Source: Agromyces badenianii
GTDB lineage: Bacteria > Actinomycetota > Actinomycetes > Actinomycetales > Microbacteriaceae
DNA: 64,000 bases
Direction: 5' to 3'
Assembly: GCF_003070885.1 (NCBI RefSeq)
Contig: NZ_CP028913.1
Coordinates: 1,426,001 to 1,490,000 of the forward strand
Positions 8,504 through 17,257 of the stretch are shown piece after piece (the first letter of the stretch is position 1; each line of letters opens with the position of its first letter). A program made the translations under genes and the position numbers. Below the pieces are notes generated by a model. The model did not search any database and was not told the origin of the DNA. It was given only the letters and a program-made list of their open reading frames with translations.

Positions 8504-8966
8504 CGTCGATCTCCTTCTCCGTGTGATCGGCCGCCATTTATCGCCTTGAGCGCCCCTGGCAGACGCTCGGAGATGGGATGCCGCTGCAGCGCACCGACTG
8601 AGGTGCAGGTCGAGGATGCCGAGCTCACGGTCGCGCAATCGCTCGTCCACCGTGAACCGCGACCATTGCGACTCTCCATCTCGGTCCCTCTCCCAGCGAG
8701 CCACGCCGGTTCAGGCCACCGTATGCGATGTGCGAGGGTGCTTCACGGGGTTGACAAGCTCGACTCGCGCTCGCTCCCGGGCGTCGCGCTCGGGCCTGGA
8801 GCGCTCATTGCCGCAGACCGGGCCTCGGAGGCGCTCGTCGTGCACGGCTCAGCGCCCTCGCGTCGCCGGGTGGTCACGAGCGCGGCCCGGTGGGCCACGG
8901 CGTCTCGGCGGAGGTACTTGAATCGCGGCTGCGGCAGGCGCACAGTGGAAGGAGAGAGGAGGTGCC
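8504..8966. other. Divergent intergenic region, no gene seen
   Basis: These 463 bases separate two divergently transcribed genes and must contain both promoters. A ttgaca hexamer occurs at about 8752, but no convincing -10 element at the right distance accompanies it. No RNA gene or repeat is recognised. Confidence 0.5.
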
Positions 8967-9638
8967 ATGCGCGACTGGATGGCTCACCCGGATGTCATGC
9001 CGATCCTCTCCCCGGGCCGGCACCGCTCGCCACGACACGGGGCCTGCTTCATGGAATTCGCGTCGTACCTCGCGGGGGAGCGTTGGAGCGACCATCCCGC
9101 GTGTACCCACGGCACCCTCGCGCATCTTGCACGGATGGTGAACGACCGGACGGGCGAAGCCGGCCGCGCCCGGCTCACGCCGCTCATCCCGACGGTCGTC
9201 GGTCTGACGAGCGACGACCCGCTGCTCGACGTCCTGCTCGCGATGCGAGCTGCCAGCGCTGCCCTGCCTATCGCAGCCGAGGAGCGCCAGCGTTCGCAGG
9301 CGGTGGGGGTACGCGCCGCCCTCAGGGTTCTCGCGGAACGCAATGACGAGCTCGCCGCGGAGTCGCGCGAACTGGCGGAGGCCGCACTGCGCGCCGCCCC
9401 CGCAGCCGATGCCTGGGCCATCCAGTTCATCGAGCAAGTCGGTCGGAGCCGCGCGGGGATGACCGTGCGGCAATGCCGGGATATCGTGACCGGCGCCGTG
9501 GATGGGATTGCGCAGGCGTGCGTCGAGGATCCCGACGATCGACTCGTCGCCCTGCTCACCGCCGCGGTGTCGGACACGGAGCGCTTTGTGGTTGCGGGTC
9601 GACGTCGAACGGGCGAGAGAGTACTTTCAAGTCGCTGA
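8967..9638 (+). CDS. Conserved soluble protein of unknown function
   Basis: The 223-residue protein begins MRDWMAHPDVMPILSPGRHR and continues with MEFASYLAGERWSDHPACTH, an arrangement I associate with a conserved uncharacterised actinobacterial family. The start at 8967 has a strong ribosome-binding site (aggaggtg). There is no signal peptide or transmembrane segment. The middle and C-terminal parts are alanine-rich and helical. His and Cys residues in the SDHPACTH stretch could bind metal, but that is speculative. It stands alone, divergent from the DUF1704 gene. No function is assigned. Confidence 0.7.
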   Translation: MRDWMAHPDVMPILSPGRHRSPRHGACFMEFASYLAGERWSDHPACTHGTLAHLARMVNDRTGEAGRARLTPLIPTVVGLTSDDPLLDVLLAMRAASAALPIAAEERQRSQAVGVRAALRVLAERNDELAAESRELAEAALRAAPAADAWAIQFIEQVGRSRAGMTVRQCRDIVTGAVDGIAQACVEDPDDRLVALLTAAVSDTERFVVAGRRRTGERVLSSR

Positions 9639-9679
9639 GCGCTGGAAGCTCATCGTGAGCGGTCGCCATCGTCGAGAGG

Positions 9680-9871
9680 CTACTCGTAGGAGCCGTCCAC
9701 ATCGTCGTTCAGTTCGTCACGATCAACGGTGAGGTCGCTCGTGCTCACCTTCGTGGCATCCGCCAACAGCCGCACCACCTCGTCCGCGTCGGCAGGATCC
9801 ACGACCAGGACTATTCCAGCACTCCCGGCGTCCAAGGGGTCGCCCACTACGCCACGGCCTTCCTTCCGCAC
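9680..9871 (-). CDS. Possible small acidic ORF downstream of fic
   Basis: This 63-residue reading frame from a GTG is acidic (IVLVVDPADADEVVRLLADA, then DRDELNDDVDG) and has protein-like composition, unlike most shadow frames here. The frame stays open further upstream into the end of the fic gene, and no ribosome-binding site stands out, so the start is uncertain. It could be a small gene co-transcribed with fic, even an antitoxin-like partner, or a remnant. Confidence 0.25.
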   Translation of the reverse strand: MRKEGRGVVGDPLDAGSAGIVLVVDPADADEVVRLLADATKVSTSDLTVDRDELNDDVDGSYE

Positions 9872-9975
9872 GCGAACCGGGCTGAGATGCGGGGTCGGAA
9901 TCTGATTCGCCTCGGGCTCGTGCTCATCGGCGCACTCCTCGAGCGGTTGGAGCGTCGTGAGCTTCGTCAGCCGAC

Positions 9976-11202
9976 TCAGCCGCGGCGGCGTCGGGCCCGT
10001 GCGCCAAACGCATCCAGCGCAGCGAGGATCTCCTGTGCCTGCCAGATCCTGTTTCGCCGGCCGGCGCTGATCTTGGTGAGGACCCCTGCGTCGACGAGCC
10101 GGTCGATGGCGCCCTGCGCGGCGACTTCGCTGATCCCGAGTTCGGCGGCGACGGTCTTCGTGTTCACGACCGGCTGGCGGAGCAGGTACGCCTTCACCCG
10201 GTGCACCGAGGAGTCGCTTCGGGCGGTGACCTGGCTGTCCCACCGCTTCGCAGCAGCCTGGATGTCGCCGACCAAGGCGCGGCCGTTGCTCACGGCGGAG
10301 AACGAGGCTTCCGCCACGGCGGCGACAATGGCGTCGGGCCGCCCGGATCGGTACGCGGTGAGCGCGCTGAAGTAGCCATCCGTGTCGCGCAGGAGGCCCG
10401 CCGACACGGGCACGGTGACGTTGCGGGTCAGGCGGCCGTGGCGGAGCATGCCCTGCAGGAGCGCGCGCCCGGTCCGGCCGTTGCCGTCTGGGAACGGGTG
10501 GATGGTCTCGAACTGGGCGTGCGCGATCGCCGCCTGGATGAGCACCGGCACGTCAGTGCGCCGGGCGAATGCGACCACATCCGCCATGAGGTCGGGCACC
10601 CGGCTCTGGTGGGGCGGCACGAATGTCGCCGCGTGCGGCGAGATGCTCCCGCCGCCGATCCATACTTGCTCTTGGCGCCAGTGCCCGACGTACGCTGGTG
10701 CACTGTCGCGGAGCAGCGCGTCGTGCATCGCGAGGATCGAGGCTTCGTCCAGTTGGTCGGACAGCTCGATTGCAGCCTTCATGGCGTTGACGTTCGCGAC
10801 CACCAGACGCGCGTTGTCGGATCGGGACTCGCCGATCTCGGCCAGGGCGACCTGCTTCGCGCTCGAGGTGAGGTTCTCGACCTCCGAGCTCGACGCAGAC
10901 TCAGACCGCAACAGGATCGACGCGAACGGCGCGGCGATCATCCCGGCCTCAGCGTCCAACCGGGCGAGCTCCTGGCTCGCGTCGTCGGCAAGGGCAATGG
11001 TCTCAGCGGCCAGTGTCACCGGCGCTGCGGCGATGAAGGGCGGGACGGCGGCTTGATAGTCGCCGCGAGCCCGAAGCAGCGCCCGGCGGGAGGCGACCTC
11101 ATCGCCGGTGCGTTCCCACGGGCGAGGCTCGTAGTCGAGCGCAGGCCAGGCGCCGGGCTTGGCCGGGCGACCTTCCATGAACCGCGGCTGATCTGACGAC
11201 AT
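9976..11202 (-). CDS. Fic family adenylyltransferase-like protein, class II with C-terminal winged helix
   Basis: The 408-residue protein carries an intact Fic motif (HPFPDGNGRTGR) and an N-terminal inhibitory helix motif of the [S/T]xxxE[G/N] type (SSSEVEN), which places it in the self-inhibited class II group. A C-terminal winged-helix segment (NTKTVAAELGISEVAAQGAI, then DRLVDAGVL) suggests DNA binding. Fic enzymes transfer AMP to Ser/Thr/Tyr hydroxyls of proteins; the target here is unknown. A perfect inverted repeat lies 10 bases upstream of the start, consistent with autoregulation. It is in the same direction as arfB, 62 bases downstream of it. Confidence 0.85.
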   Translation of the reverse strand: MSSDQPRFMEGRPAKPGAWPALDYEPRPWERTGDEVASRRALLRARGDYQAAVPPFIAAAPVTLAAETIALADDASQELARLDAEAGMIAAPFASILLRSESASSSEVENLTSSAKQVALAEIGESRSDNARLVVANVNAMKAAIELSDQLDEASILAMHDALLRDSAPAYVGHWRQEQVWIGGGSISPHAATFVPPHQSRVPDLMADVVAFARRTDVPVLIQAAIAHAQFETIHPFPDGNGRTGRALLQGMLRHGRLTRNVTVPVSAGLLRDTDGYFSALTAYRSGRPDAIVAAVAEASFSAVSNGRALVGDIQAAAKRWDSQVTARSDSSVHRVKAYLLRQPVVNTKTVAAELGISEVAAQGAIDRLVDAGVLTKISAGRRNRIWQAQEILAALDAFGARARRRRG

Positions 11203-11211
11203 GCCTCATCA

Positions 11212-11241
11212 TACCAAAGGTTAGGAGATTAACCTTTGGTA
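11212..11241. promoter_or_regulatory. Perfect 12-bp inverted repeat upstream of fic, likely operator
   Basis: The arms taccaaaggtta (11212-11223) and taacctttggta (11230-11241) are exact reverse complements, separated by six bases. The element is AT-rich against a GC-rich background and ends 10 bases before the fic start codon. Position and symmetry suggest a dimeric repressor site, probably for the winged helix of the Fic protein itself. It has no U-tract, so a terminator for arfB is less likely. Confidence 0.6.
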
Positions 11242-11264
11242 TAGGCCATGGGTCATCTCGTTGG

Positions 11265-11702
11265 TCAGTCGTGAGGTGGGCGACGCAGTCGCTTGACACC
11301 CGTGCACCGCTTCTTCGCTTCCGAGCGCCTTTCCTTGGCACCCCGACTCGGACGCGTCGGTCGTCGCGACGGTGACGGCGGCCGCAGAGCCTCGGCGACG
11401 ACGGCGGCGAGCCGAGCGCGCGCAGCATTCCTGTTACGCAATTGCGCGCGATGCTCGGATGCGGTGATCGTCAGTACTCCGTCGACAACGCGACTGCTCA
11501 AACGCTCGAGGAGTCGCTCGCGCTGGAGCGGAGAGAGGACGGCCGAGCCTGCCAGATCCCACACGAGTTGCGCTCGGGAGTCGGCAGTGTTCACACCTTG
11601 CCCGCCGGGACCGGACGACCGCGAGAACCGCCAAGACAGCTCAGCCTCTGGGATCGTGAGTGCAGAGTCGACCCGAAGACCGGGAGGGTGGGCAGCGGGC
11701 AT
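11265..11702 (-). CDS. arfB: Alternative ribosome-rescue factor ArfB (peptidyl-tRNA hydrolase)
   Basis: The 145-residue protein has the release-factor-like catalytic motif GGQ in SSGPGGQGVNT (Gly33-Gly34-Gln35), the upstream LSWRFSRSSG, and a very basic C-terminal tail (RRPTRPSRGAKERRSEAKKR) that in this family enters the mRNA channel of stalled ribosomes. Length and layout match ArfB/YaeJ. It hydrolyses peptidyl-tRNA on non-stop ribosomes. The gene lies between the lytic transglycosylase and fic, all on the minus strand; 47 bases separate it from the transglycosylase stop. Confidence 0.85.
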   Translation of the reverse strand: MPAAHPPGLRVDSALTIPEAELSWRFSRSSGPGGQGVNTADSRAQLVWDLAGSAVLSPLQRERLLERLSSRVVDGVLTITASEHRAQLRNRNAARARLAAVVAEALRPPSPSRRPTRPSRGAKERRSEAKKRCTGVKRLRRPPHD

Positions 11703-11749
11703 GGATCGATCATGCGCTGAGCCGACCCCCAGTCACCACTCCGTCCGCC

Positions 11750-12550
11750 CTACTCACCGGCCTGCTGCGAGGCGTACGCGTTCGCCATGCCGGCGACCTC
11801 GTTGACGTATGCCTCGACGTGGTTGTAGCTGTACACGGCTGCGCGCCATTCCTCTGCGGTCGACATCGGCCCCGAGTGGCACAGGTAGCGCGCGGTCGCG
11901 AGTGCGGCATCGTCGATCTGGTTCGGGTCGGCGGCACCGTCGGTGTTGCCGTCGGCGCCCCAGGTCTGCCACGTGTCGGGGATGAACTGCATCGGGCCGA
12001 CCGCGCGGTCCCACTCGTGGTCTCCGTCCCAGACGCCGCTGTCGGTGTCGGCGATCGCGGCGAACTCGCGCCCATCGAGCGATGGACCGCGGATGGCGGG
12101 TCGCGGGTACCCGTCGGCGTCGAGCACGGCACCCGCGTGGGTTCCATGCCCCGACTCGATCGCACCGATCGCCGCGATCGTGTTCCAGCCGATCTCGCAC
12201 CCGGGCTGCTCGGCCGCGACGGCGAGATCTGCCGATGCATACGCTCTGAGCGCCCGTTCGGGTATGCCGGTCGCCGCCGCGACCTCCGCGGCCCAGCCGT
12301 CGTCGATCCGGGAGGTCGGTGTCGAAGCGCCGAGGCGGTCGGGCTCCCCGCCCGGCGGGGCGGGCGCGAGCGTCGGCGCGACGGCATGCATCGTCGAGGC
12401 ATCGACTGACGGGGTGCGCCCGAGGTGCACAGCGGATGCCGCGCCCACGGCGAGCGCCGCCGCCGCGACTCCGACGAGCAAGCGCATTGCGAGCACGCTC
12501 CGGGGCCGATTCGTCGGAGACGCAGCTTGCGTCGTCAGGTCATCGGTCAT
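11750..12550 (-). CDS. Membrane-anchored lytic transglycosylase (SLT-like)
   Basis: The 266-residue protein has one N-terminal membrane segment (AMRLLVGVAAAALAVGAASA), a variable linker and a C-terminal lysozyme-fold domain: AAIGAIESGHGTH with the likely catalytic Glu, AVGPMQFIPDTWQTWG and AVYSYNHVEAYV. It should cleave peptidoglycan glycan strands outside the membrane. Its start overlaps the stop of the PASTA kinase gene (ATGA), so the two are translationally coupled. That pairing suggests wall remodelling under kinase control, and it is the last gene of the long pst-surface gene run. Confidence 0.8.
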   Translation of the reverse strand: MTDDLTTQAASPTNRPRSVLAMRLLVGVAAAALAVGAASAVHLGRTPSVDASTMHAVAPTLAPAPPGGEPDRLGASTPTSRIDDGWAAEVAAATGIPERALRAYASADLAVAAEQPGCEIGWNTIAAIGAIESGHGTHAGAVLDADGYPRPAIRGPSLDGREFAAIADTDSGVWDGDHEWDRAVGPMQFIPDTWQTWGADGNTDGAADPNQIDDAALATARYLCHSGPMSTAEEWRAAVYSYNHVEAYVNEVAGMANAYASQQAGE

Positions 12551-14319
12551 CGTCTGCGGGCCCCTGATCCGCCCGAAGCCGAAGCCGAAGCCGAAGCCGA
12601 AGCCGAAGCCGAACCCGAAGCCGGTGTCGGTGTCGGCGTCGGGGTCGGCTCGGCAACGACGAGGCTGACGGCGATGCCGTGCTTCAGGACGGCCCCCGAC
12701 GCGGGTCTGCTTGCCGTCACCACGTCGGCCGTCGACGTCGCAGGCGGCGCGACGACGGTGAAGCCCGCGGACTCGAGGAGCGCGGTCGCGGTCGCGACGT
12801 CGAGCCCGGCGACGTGCGGCACCGTGTTGGACCCGTTCGCGATGGTGACGTCGACGCCGGAGCCGGGCGGGAGGGGCGAACCTGCGGCCGGGTGTTGCGA
12901 CAGCACTCGGTCGACCCCCTCGGCGGATTCGATGCGGGTGACCTGGCCGAGCACCAGCCCGCTTTCGCGCAGCACGCGCTCGGCATCGGCCAGCGAGCCG
13001 ATCAGGGCCGGCACCGACAGATCGACGATCGGAGCAATGATCGGCGGCGGCTCCGGCGTCGAGGTCGGCTCGGGAGTGGATGTCTCACTCGGCAGGGCCT
13101 CCGCCGACGGCGAGCGCTGCCCGTCGCCGGCGACGGGGGAGCTCCGGGTCACCACGCCCCACACGACCGAGCCCCCGATCAGCACCATCGCCGCGATGGC
13201 CACGAGGAGTCCGGCGCCAGAGGTGCGAGTCAGGGTCGCGGCATCCTTCGGCCCCACCTGCGGGGCATCCAGATAGTCGACGGATGTCGCGTCGCCCCGC
13301 GGCAGCAGCAGGGTCGCACCCGTCGCCGCGTCCGTTTCGTCGACCGCTGTCGGGTCGGCGGGCGGCTCGACGCGCGCCGGAATGCTCGCGGATGCCTCGA
13401 TGAGTGCGAATCGGAACTCCTCGGCGTTCCGGTAGCGCCGTACCGGCGTCTTGTTCATCGCGGTGGTCACGACGCGGTCCAGCGCCCGGGGTACGGCGGC
13501 GACCGCCGACGGCACCGGCGGCGGCGCCGTCACGTGCGCTTCGAGCACCTGACGGGTCGTGGCGCGCGGGAACGGCGGTCGCCCGGTGAGGAGGAAGTAC
13601 AGCACCGCTCCGGTCTGGTAGATGTCGCCCGACGCCCGAACCGCCTTGCCGAGGGCCTGCTCGGGCGACATGTACAGTGCGTTGCCGATGACGCCCAGCT
13701 CGTCGCGCTCCACGGTGTCGTCGCGCGCATCGGCGTCGTCTGCAGCGAGGAGCACATCGGTGCCGAGCGTCGGCCGCCCGGTGACATCGGCGAGGCCGAA
13801 GTCGACGAGACGCACCTGCGCCACGGTCATCTCGGTCTCGTCGGCCTCGAGCAGCACATTCGCCGGCGACACATCCCGATGCACGAGCCCTTGCGCGTGT
13901 GCAGCGGTCAGTGCGGCCAGCACGCCCGAGATCACGGTGACCGCGACGAGCGGATGCATCGGCCCGCGCGTCGCCACCCACTCCGCGGCGCTCAGCCCGC
14001 GCACGAGGTCGAACGCGATCCAGCCCATCGTCACGCCGCCGGCCTCGTGCAGGCCATGGGCCCGCACGGAGACGATGTTCGGGTGTGCGATCGACTGCGC
14101 CGCTCTGGCCTCGCGGAAGAACGCCTCCCGGCTGCGCTCGTCGATCGAGAGGTGCGGATGAAGGACCTTCACTGCGACTGACTCCGGCGCCGATCCAGTC
14201 GGCGTGAGGTCTTCGGCCTCGAACACCGAGGCCGAGCCGCCGACTCCGAGCAGTCCGCCGAGCCGGTATCGGCCGCCGAGCAGCTCGCCCGGATGCGCGG
14301 CGGTTGACGGATCGCTCAT
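12547..14319 (-). CDS. PASTA-domain Ser/Thr protein kinase
   Basis: The 590-residue protein has a cytoplasmic kinase domain with a glycine loop (LLGVGGSASVFEAE), Lys51 in VAVKVL, Glu70, the catalytic loop HRDVSPANV (Asp149), DFG at 173-175 and the activation end ALYMSPEQA. A single transmembrane helix (GLLVAIAAMVLIGGSVVWGV) follows, then a Pro/Thr/Glu stalk and two PASTA-like repeats (from VDLSVPALIG and from NTVPHVAGLD). The tail is PT and SA dipeptide repeats. The catalytic-loop Lys of HRDxKPxN is Ser here, a variant found in some bacterial kinases. The start lies three bases after the pstB stop, which ties the kinase to phosphate transport. PASTA repeats bind wall fragments in characterised kinases. 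Confidence 0.88.
   Translation of the reverse strand: MSDPSTAAHPGELLGGRYRLGGLLGVGGSASVFEAEDLTPTGSAPESVAVKVLHPHLSIDERSREAFFREARAAQSIAHPNIVSVRAHGLHEAGGVTMGWIAFDLVRGLSAAEWVATRGPMHPLVAVTVISGVLAALTAAHAQGLVHRDVSPANVLLEADETEMTVAQVRLVDFGLADVTGRPTLGTDVLLAADDADARDDTVERDELGVIGNALYMSPEQALGKAVRASGDIYQTGAVLYFLLTGRPPFPRATTRQVLEAHVTAPPPVPSAVAAVPRALDRVVTTAMNKTPVRRYRNAEEFRFALIEASASIPARVEPPADPTAVDETDAATGATLLLPRGDATSVDYLDAPQVGPKDAATLTRTSGAGLLVAIAAMVLIGGSVVWGVVTRSSPVAGDGQRSPSAEALPSETSTPEPTSTPEPPPIIAPIVDLSVPALIGSLADAERVLRESGLVLGQVTRIESAEGVDRVLSQHPAAGSPLPPGSGVDVTIANGSNTVPHVAGLDVATATALLESAGFTVVAPPATSTADVVTASRPASGAVLKHGIAVSLVVAEPTPTPTPTPASGSASASASASASASGGSGARRR
12575..12622. repeat. Hexanucleotide repeat (gaagcc x8, one unit variant)
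   Basis: Eight consecutive 6-bp units, seven perfect and one gaaccc, encode the Ser-Ala dipeptide run at the extracellular C-terminus of the PASTA kinase. A following ggtgtc/ggcgtc run encodes Thr-Pro dipeptides. Slippage would keep the frame and change tail length. Confidence 0.9.
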
Positions 14320-14322
14320 CGT

Positions 14323-15381
14323 TCAGCCGAACCGCCCGTTGACGTAGTCGAAGGTGCGCTCGTCTTGCGGCTCGGTGAACATCGCGTCGGTGTCGCCGTG
14401 CTCGACGATCATCCCGGGTGTGCCTTGCGAGGCGAGGAAGAACGCGCACTGCTGCGACACGCGCTGCGCCTGTTGCATGTTGTGGGTGACGATCACGATC
14501 GTCACCTCCTTCTGCAGCTCCGTCATGGTTTCTTCGATGACGCGGGTCGACGTGGGGTCGAGCGCCGAGCAGGGCTCGTCCATGAGCAGCACCTTCGGGG
14601 TGACGGCGAGTGATCTGGCGATGCACAGGCGCTGCTGCTGACCGCCGGAGAGGCCGCCGCCGGGCTGGCGCAGCCGGTCTTTCACCTCTTTCCAGAGGCC
14701 CGCCGAGGTGAGGCTGCGCTCGACGAGTTCGTCTTTCTCGTCGCGAGAGGCCTTGGTGCCGGTGAGCTTCAGGCCGGCGATGGTGTTGTCGTAGATCGAC
14801 ATCGCCGGGAACGGGTTCGGCTTCTGGAACACCATGCCGATGTGGCGCCGGGCGTCGATCAGCTTGCGGCCGGGGTCGTAGATGTCGTCGCCGTCGAGCA
14901 GCACCTCGCCCGCGAGGGACGCGATCGGGATGAGCTCGTGCATGCGGTTCAGGATGCGAAGGAACGTGGACTTGCCGCATCCCGACGGCCCGATGAGGGC
15001 GGTGACCTGCCCGGCGGGCATGGTGAGTGAGACCTTGTCGAGCACTTTGTGGTCGCCGAACCAGGCCGAGACCTCTCTGGCGTCGAGCGTCGACAACGCG
15101 GGCGCGGTGCCGGCGGTCGACGGTGCGCGATCGATCGTCTCGAACGAGCTCACGGGCGGGGTCGTCGGCGCGCCGTCGTCTGCGCCGCGCCCGGCGAACC
15201 TGCGGCGCTTCGGCGCCGGCAGCACGCTGGTCACTTCAGGTGCGGATGCCGCGGAGACCGGCGTGTGCGCGGTCGTGAGGTCACCCAACTCGAAGTCGGC
15301 TTTGCCGAGAGTTCGGTGCACGGTGGTGATGTCGTCGAACTCGGGTGCGGCTTGGGTGTCGGGGTCGGTGTGCTGGGTCAT
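14323..15381 (-). CDS. pstB: Phosphate ABC transporter ATP-binding protein PstB with long N-terminal extension
   Basis: Walker A (GPSGCGKST, residues 131-139), [15 protein letters not shown], the ABC signature LSGGQQQR, Walker [14 protein letters not shown] and the switch His (IVTHNMQQA) are all present and PstB-like. The ATP-binding core starts near residue 97; typical PstB proteins lack the preceding ~95 residues, which are Thr/Ala/Pro-rich ([28 protein letters not shown]) and probably disordered. The start at 15381 has a ribosome-binding site (gaggaca) and excludes arginine-rich upstream sequence. pstB is separated from pstCA by about 12 kb of surface-protein genes on the same strand and lies directly before the kinase gene. 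Confidence 0.92.
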   Translation of the reverse strand: MTQHTDPDTQAAPEFDDITTVHRTLGKADFELGDLTTAHTPVSAASAPEVTSVLPAPKRRRFAGRGADDGAPTTPPVSSFETIDRAPSTAGTAPALSTLDAREVSAWFGDHKVLDKVSLTMPAGQVTALIGPSGCGKSTFLRILNRMHELIPIASLAGEVLLDGDDIYDPGRKLIDARRHIGMVFQKPNPFPAMSIYDNTIAGLKLTGTKASRDEKDELVERSLTSAGLWKEVKDRLRQPGGGLSGGQQQRLCIARSLAVTPKVLLMDEPCSALDPTSTRVIEETMTELQKEVTIVIVTHNMQQAQRVSQQCAFFLASQGTPGMIVEHGDTDAMFTEPQDERTFDYVNGRFG

Positions 15382-15398
15382 GGTGTCCTCGATGTCGG

Positions 15399-16505
15399 TC
15401 AGAGCAGGTTGGGTAGGGCGTTCATCACGATGTCGGCGCTGGTCACGCCGAGCACCAGCATCAGTGGCACCCCGACGAGCCAGGTCTGCCAGCGCCCCCA
15501 CGTCTTCCACAGCCACCACAGCGTGATGCCTGCCGCGGCGAAGAAGACGAGCGAGAAGAACGCGATGAACCATGCGGTTGCGTCTTGCCCCATCGCGCGT
15601 TCCGGGATGGGCAACGCCTGGTAGGCCATCACTTTCGACGGCGTCGATTGGGCGGTGGAGGTGAGTTGCGCGTCGATGTGCAGTGCGCCCGACGAGAACA
15701 GGGCGAGCCCGTCGGCGGTGATCAACTCGAGTCGGCCGTGCTTGGGTCGGAGCGGCTCTGGCATGGGGTCGCCTGCGCGGCGCAGCCCGAGCACCTGGTA
15801 GACGTGCGTGCCTTGACCGGTTGTGACGGTGATCTCATCGCCCGGCTCGAGCCGGTTGAGCGATCCGAACGGCCCACCGTACGCGGTCTGCCGGCCCATG
15901 ATCACACTGGTCCCGGCCTGACCGGGCATGACCGAGTCACGGCGGTGCCCGGCACCCGAGCGCAACACCTCGGCGGTCGTGCCCTCGGCGACGACCTCGC
16001 TGACCCCGACCGCCGGGATCTGCAGCAACGCCACAGCGGTGCCGAGCGGCACCATCTGCTCGTCGAAGTCGAGCTGTCCGACGGGAGCCTCCGCTTTCGC
16101 GAGTGAGGTGCGCAGCTCTTGGTAGCCGATCTCTTGGGCCTTGTGGTGCTGGAACGTCGAGAACACGGCGACGTGACCGACGAAGCCGAGCAACAGCAGC
16201 GACAGCGTCAAGACTGCCGCGCCCGCCCACCATCGCGTATCGCGTGGTGCGAGTTGCCGTGGTTCTGCCGACGGCAATCGGCCGAGCGTGGGGTTGCCGC
16301 CCGGCGGTTTCCCGCCGGCGGGCGGGGCGGCGCGTTTCCGCGACCTGGGGATGCGGCTCAGCACCTCGGTGACGGCGTTCCCGGCGAGCGCTGAGTTGCG
16401 GCGGGGTCCGCGGCCCGAGGCCTGGAGCTCGTCGGGTCTTCCGGGCGGGGCGAGCATGCCATCGGCTTCGGGCGCACGGGCGTCGGTGTTCACGTCGGTG
16501 CTCAC
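15399..16505 (-). CDS. Sortase-fold membrane protein lacking catalytic His and Cys
   Basis: The 368-residue protein starts at a GTG overlapping the previous stop (GTGA). After a ~90-residue Pro/Gly/Arg-rich N-terminus comes a membrane segment (about 93-115), then a class E sortase-like beta domain: [45 protein letters not shown] and [11 protein letters not shown]. Active sortases have GHR at the second motif and TC at the last; here Arg205 replaces His and Ala264 replaces Cys. Two further transmembrane segments end the protein (about 312-334 and 341-362). I infer a non-catalytic scaffold or binding protein. It is embedded between surface-protein genes and pstB, 17 bases before the latter. Confidence 0.72.
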   Translation of the reverse strand: MSTDVNTDARAPEADGMLAPPGRPDELQASGRGPRRNSALAGNAVTEVLSRIPRSRKRAAPPAGGKPPGGNPTLGRLPSAEPRQLAPRDTRWWAGAAVLTLSLLLLGFVGHVAVFSTFQHHKAQEIGYQELRTSLAKAEAPVGQLDFDEQMVPLGTAVALLQIPAVGVSEVVAEGTTAEVLRSGAGHRRDSVMPGQAGTSVIMGRQTAYGGPFGSLNRLEPGDEITVTTGQGTHVYQVLGLRRAGDPMPEPLRPKHGRLELITADGLALFSSGALHIDAQLTSTAQSTPSKVMAYQALPIPERAMGQDATAWFIAFFSLVFFAAAGITLWWLWKTWGRWQTWLVGVPLMLVLGVTSADIVMNALPNLL

Positions 16506-17257
16506 GAGCGTGCGACCGCCGGGTCAGCAGCGACCGGTTCGCGCATCACGAGGATGAGCCGCCAGCCGAGGAAGAGGAGCCCCGCGAGCACGACCGCGCC
16601 GAGCGTCCACCGCGCCCACGGCGGAATGTTCATGTCGGTGCTGCTCGCGGCGCCTGTCGTCGTTCCGACGAGGATGTCGGCGATGGCGACCTTCTTGCAC
16701 CAACCGGTGAATTGCACCGTGTGGGTGCCCGCGGTCGTCTTCTCCGCTACGGGGAACACCGCCTGCACCTGCCCGCCAGCGTCGGCGGTGAACGTGCCGA
16801 TCAGCACCGGGTCGGAGAACAGCACGAGCTGCACCTGCTCGCCGGCGCCGTAGCCGGTCGCGGTCGCGGTGACCTGCTGACCCGGAACGTACAGGCTCTT
16901 GTCGGTGGTCGCCTTCTCTCCAGTGGTCGCCGCTTGCTTCGGCACGGCGGGCTCGGTCGGGGTGCAGCTCGCAGTGTTCGCGGCAGTGGGGGCCCCGTGG
17001 GGCGCATTCGCGGCCGGTCGGCTGGGCGACCCGCTGCCTGCGTTCCCGGTGCTCGCGACCGGCGTCTGCGGCGCTCGCGTCGGCGTCGGCGTCGGTTTTG
17101 CAGGGGGGCGGCTCGGGATCGTCACCGTGAATCCCGTCTCCTGGTCGGGGATCTCTTTCGCCGACGCGCTTGCCGCGCCGCACGATGCGGCGGCTGCCAC
17201 GGCAAGAGCCGCGATGAAGCAGCGGACCGCCGCACTGGTTCGTGATCGCACGCTCAT
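16502..17257 (-). CDS. Anchored surface protein with Ig-like domain
   Basis: The 251-residue protein has a signal peptide (AVRCFIAALAVAAAASCGAA) with a Cys in the cleavage region that could be lipidated. A Pro/Thr-rich low-complexity stretch (about residues 45-95) and a beta-sandwich-like domain (LYVPGQQVTATATGYGAGEQ to AGTHTVQFTGWC) follow. A C-terminal transmembrane helix (WTLGAVVLAGLLFLGWRLIL) and a short cytoplasmic tail close it. Start and stop overlap both neighbours (ATGA with the DUF916-like gene, GTGA with the sortase-like gene), so three membrane proteins are made as a coupled set. No enzyme motif is visible. Confidence 0.75.
   Translation of the reverse strand: MSVRSRTSAAVRCFIAALAVAAAASCGAASASAKEIPDQETGFTVTIPSRPPAKPTPTPTRAPQTPVASTGNAGSGSPSRPAANAPHGAPTAANTASCTPTEPAVPKQAATTGEKATTDKSLYVPGQQVTATATGYGAGEQVQLVLFSDPVLIGTFTADAGGQVQAVFPVAEKTTAGTHTVQFTGWCKKVAIADILVGTTTGAASSTDMNIPPWARWTLGAVVLAGLLFLGWRLILVMREPVAADPAVARS

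Noticed and set aside
11212..11241. Inverted repeat as an intrinsic terminator of arfB
   Set aside because: The stem is AT-rich, lacks a U-tract, and lies 10 bases before the fic start with a matching DNA-binding domain in Fic, so an operator is more likely.
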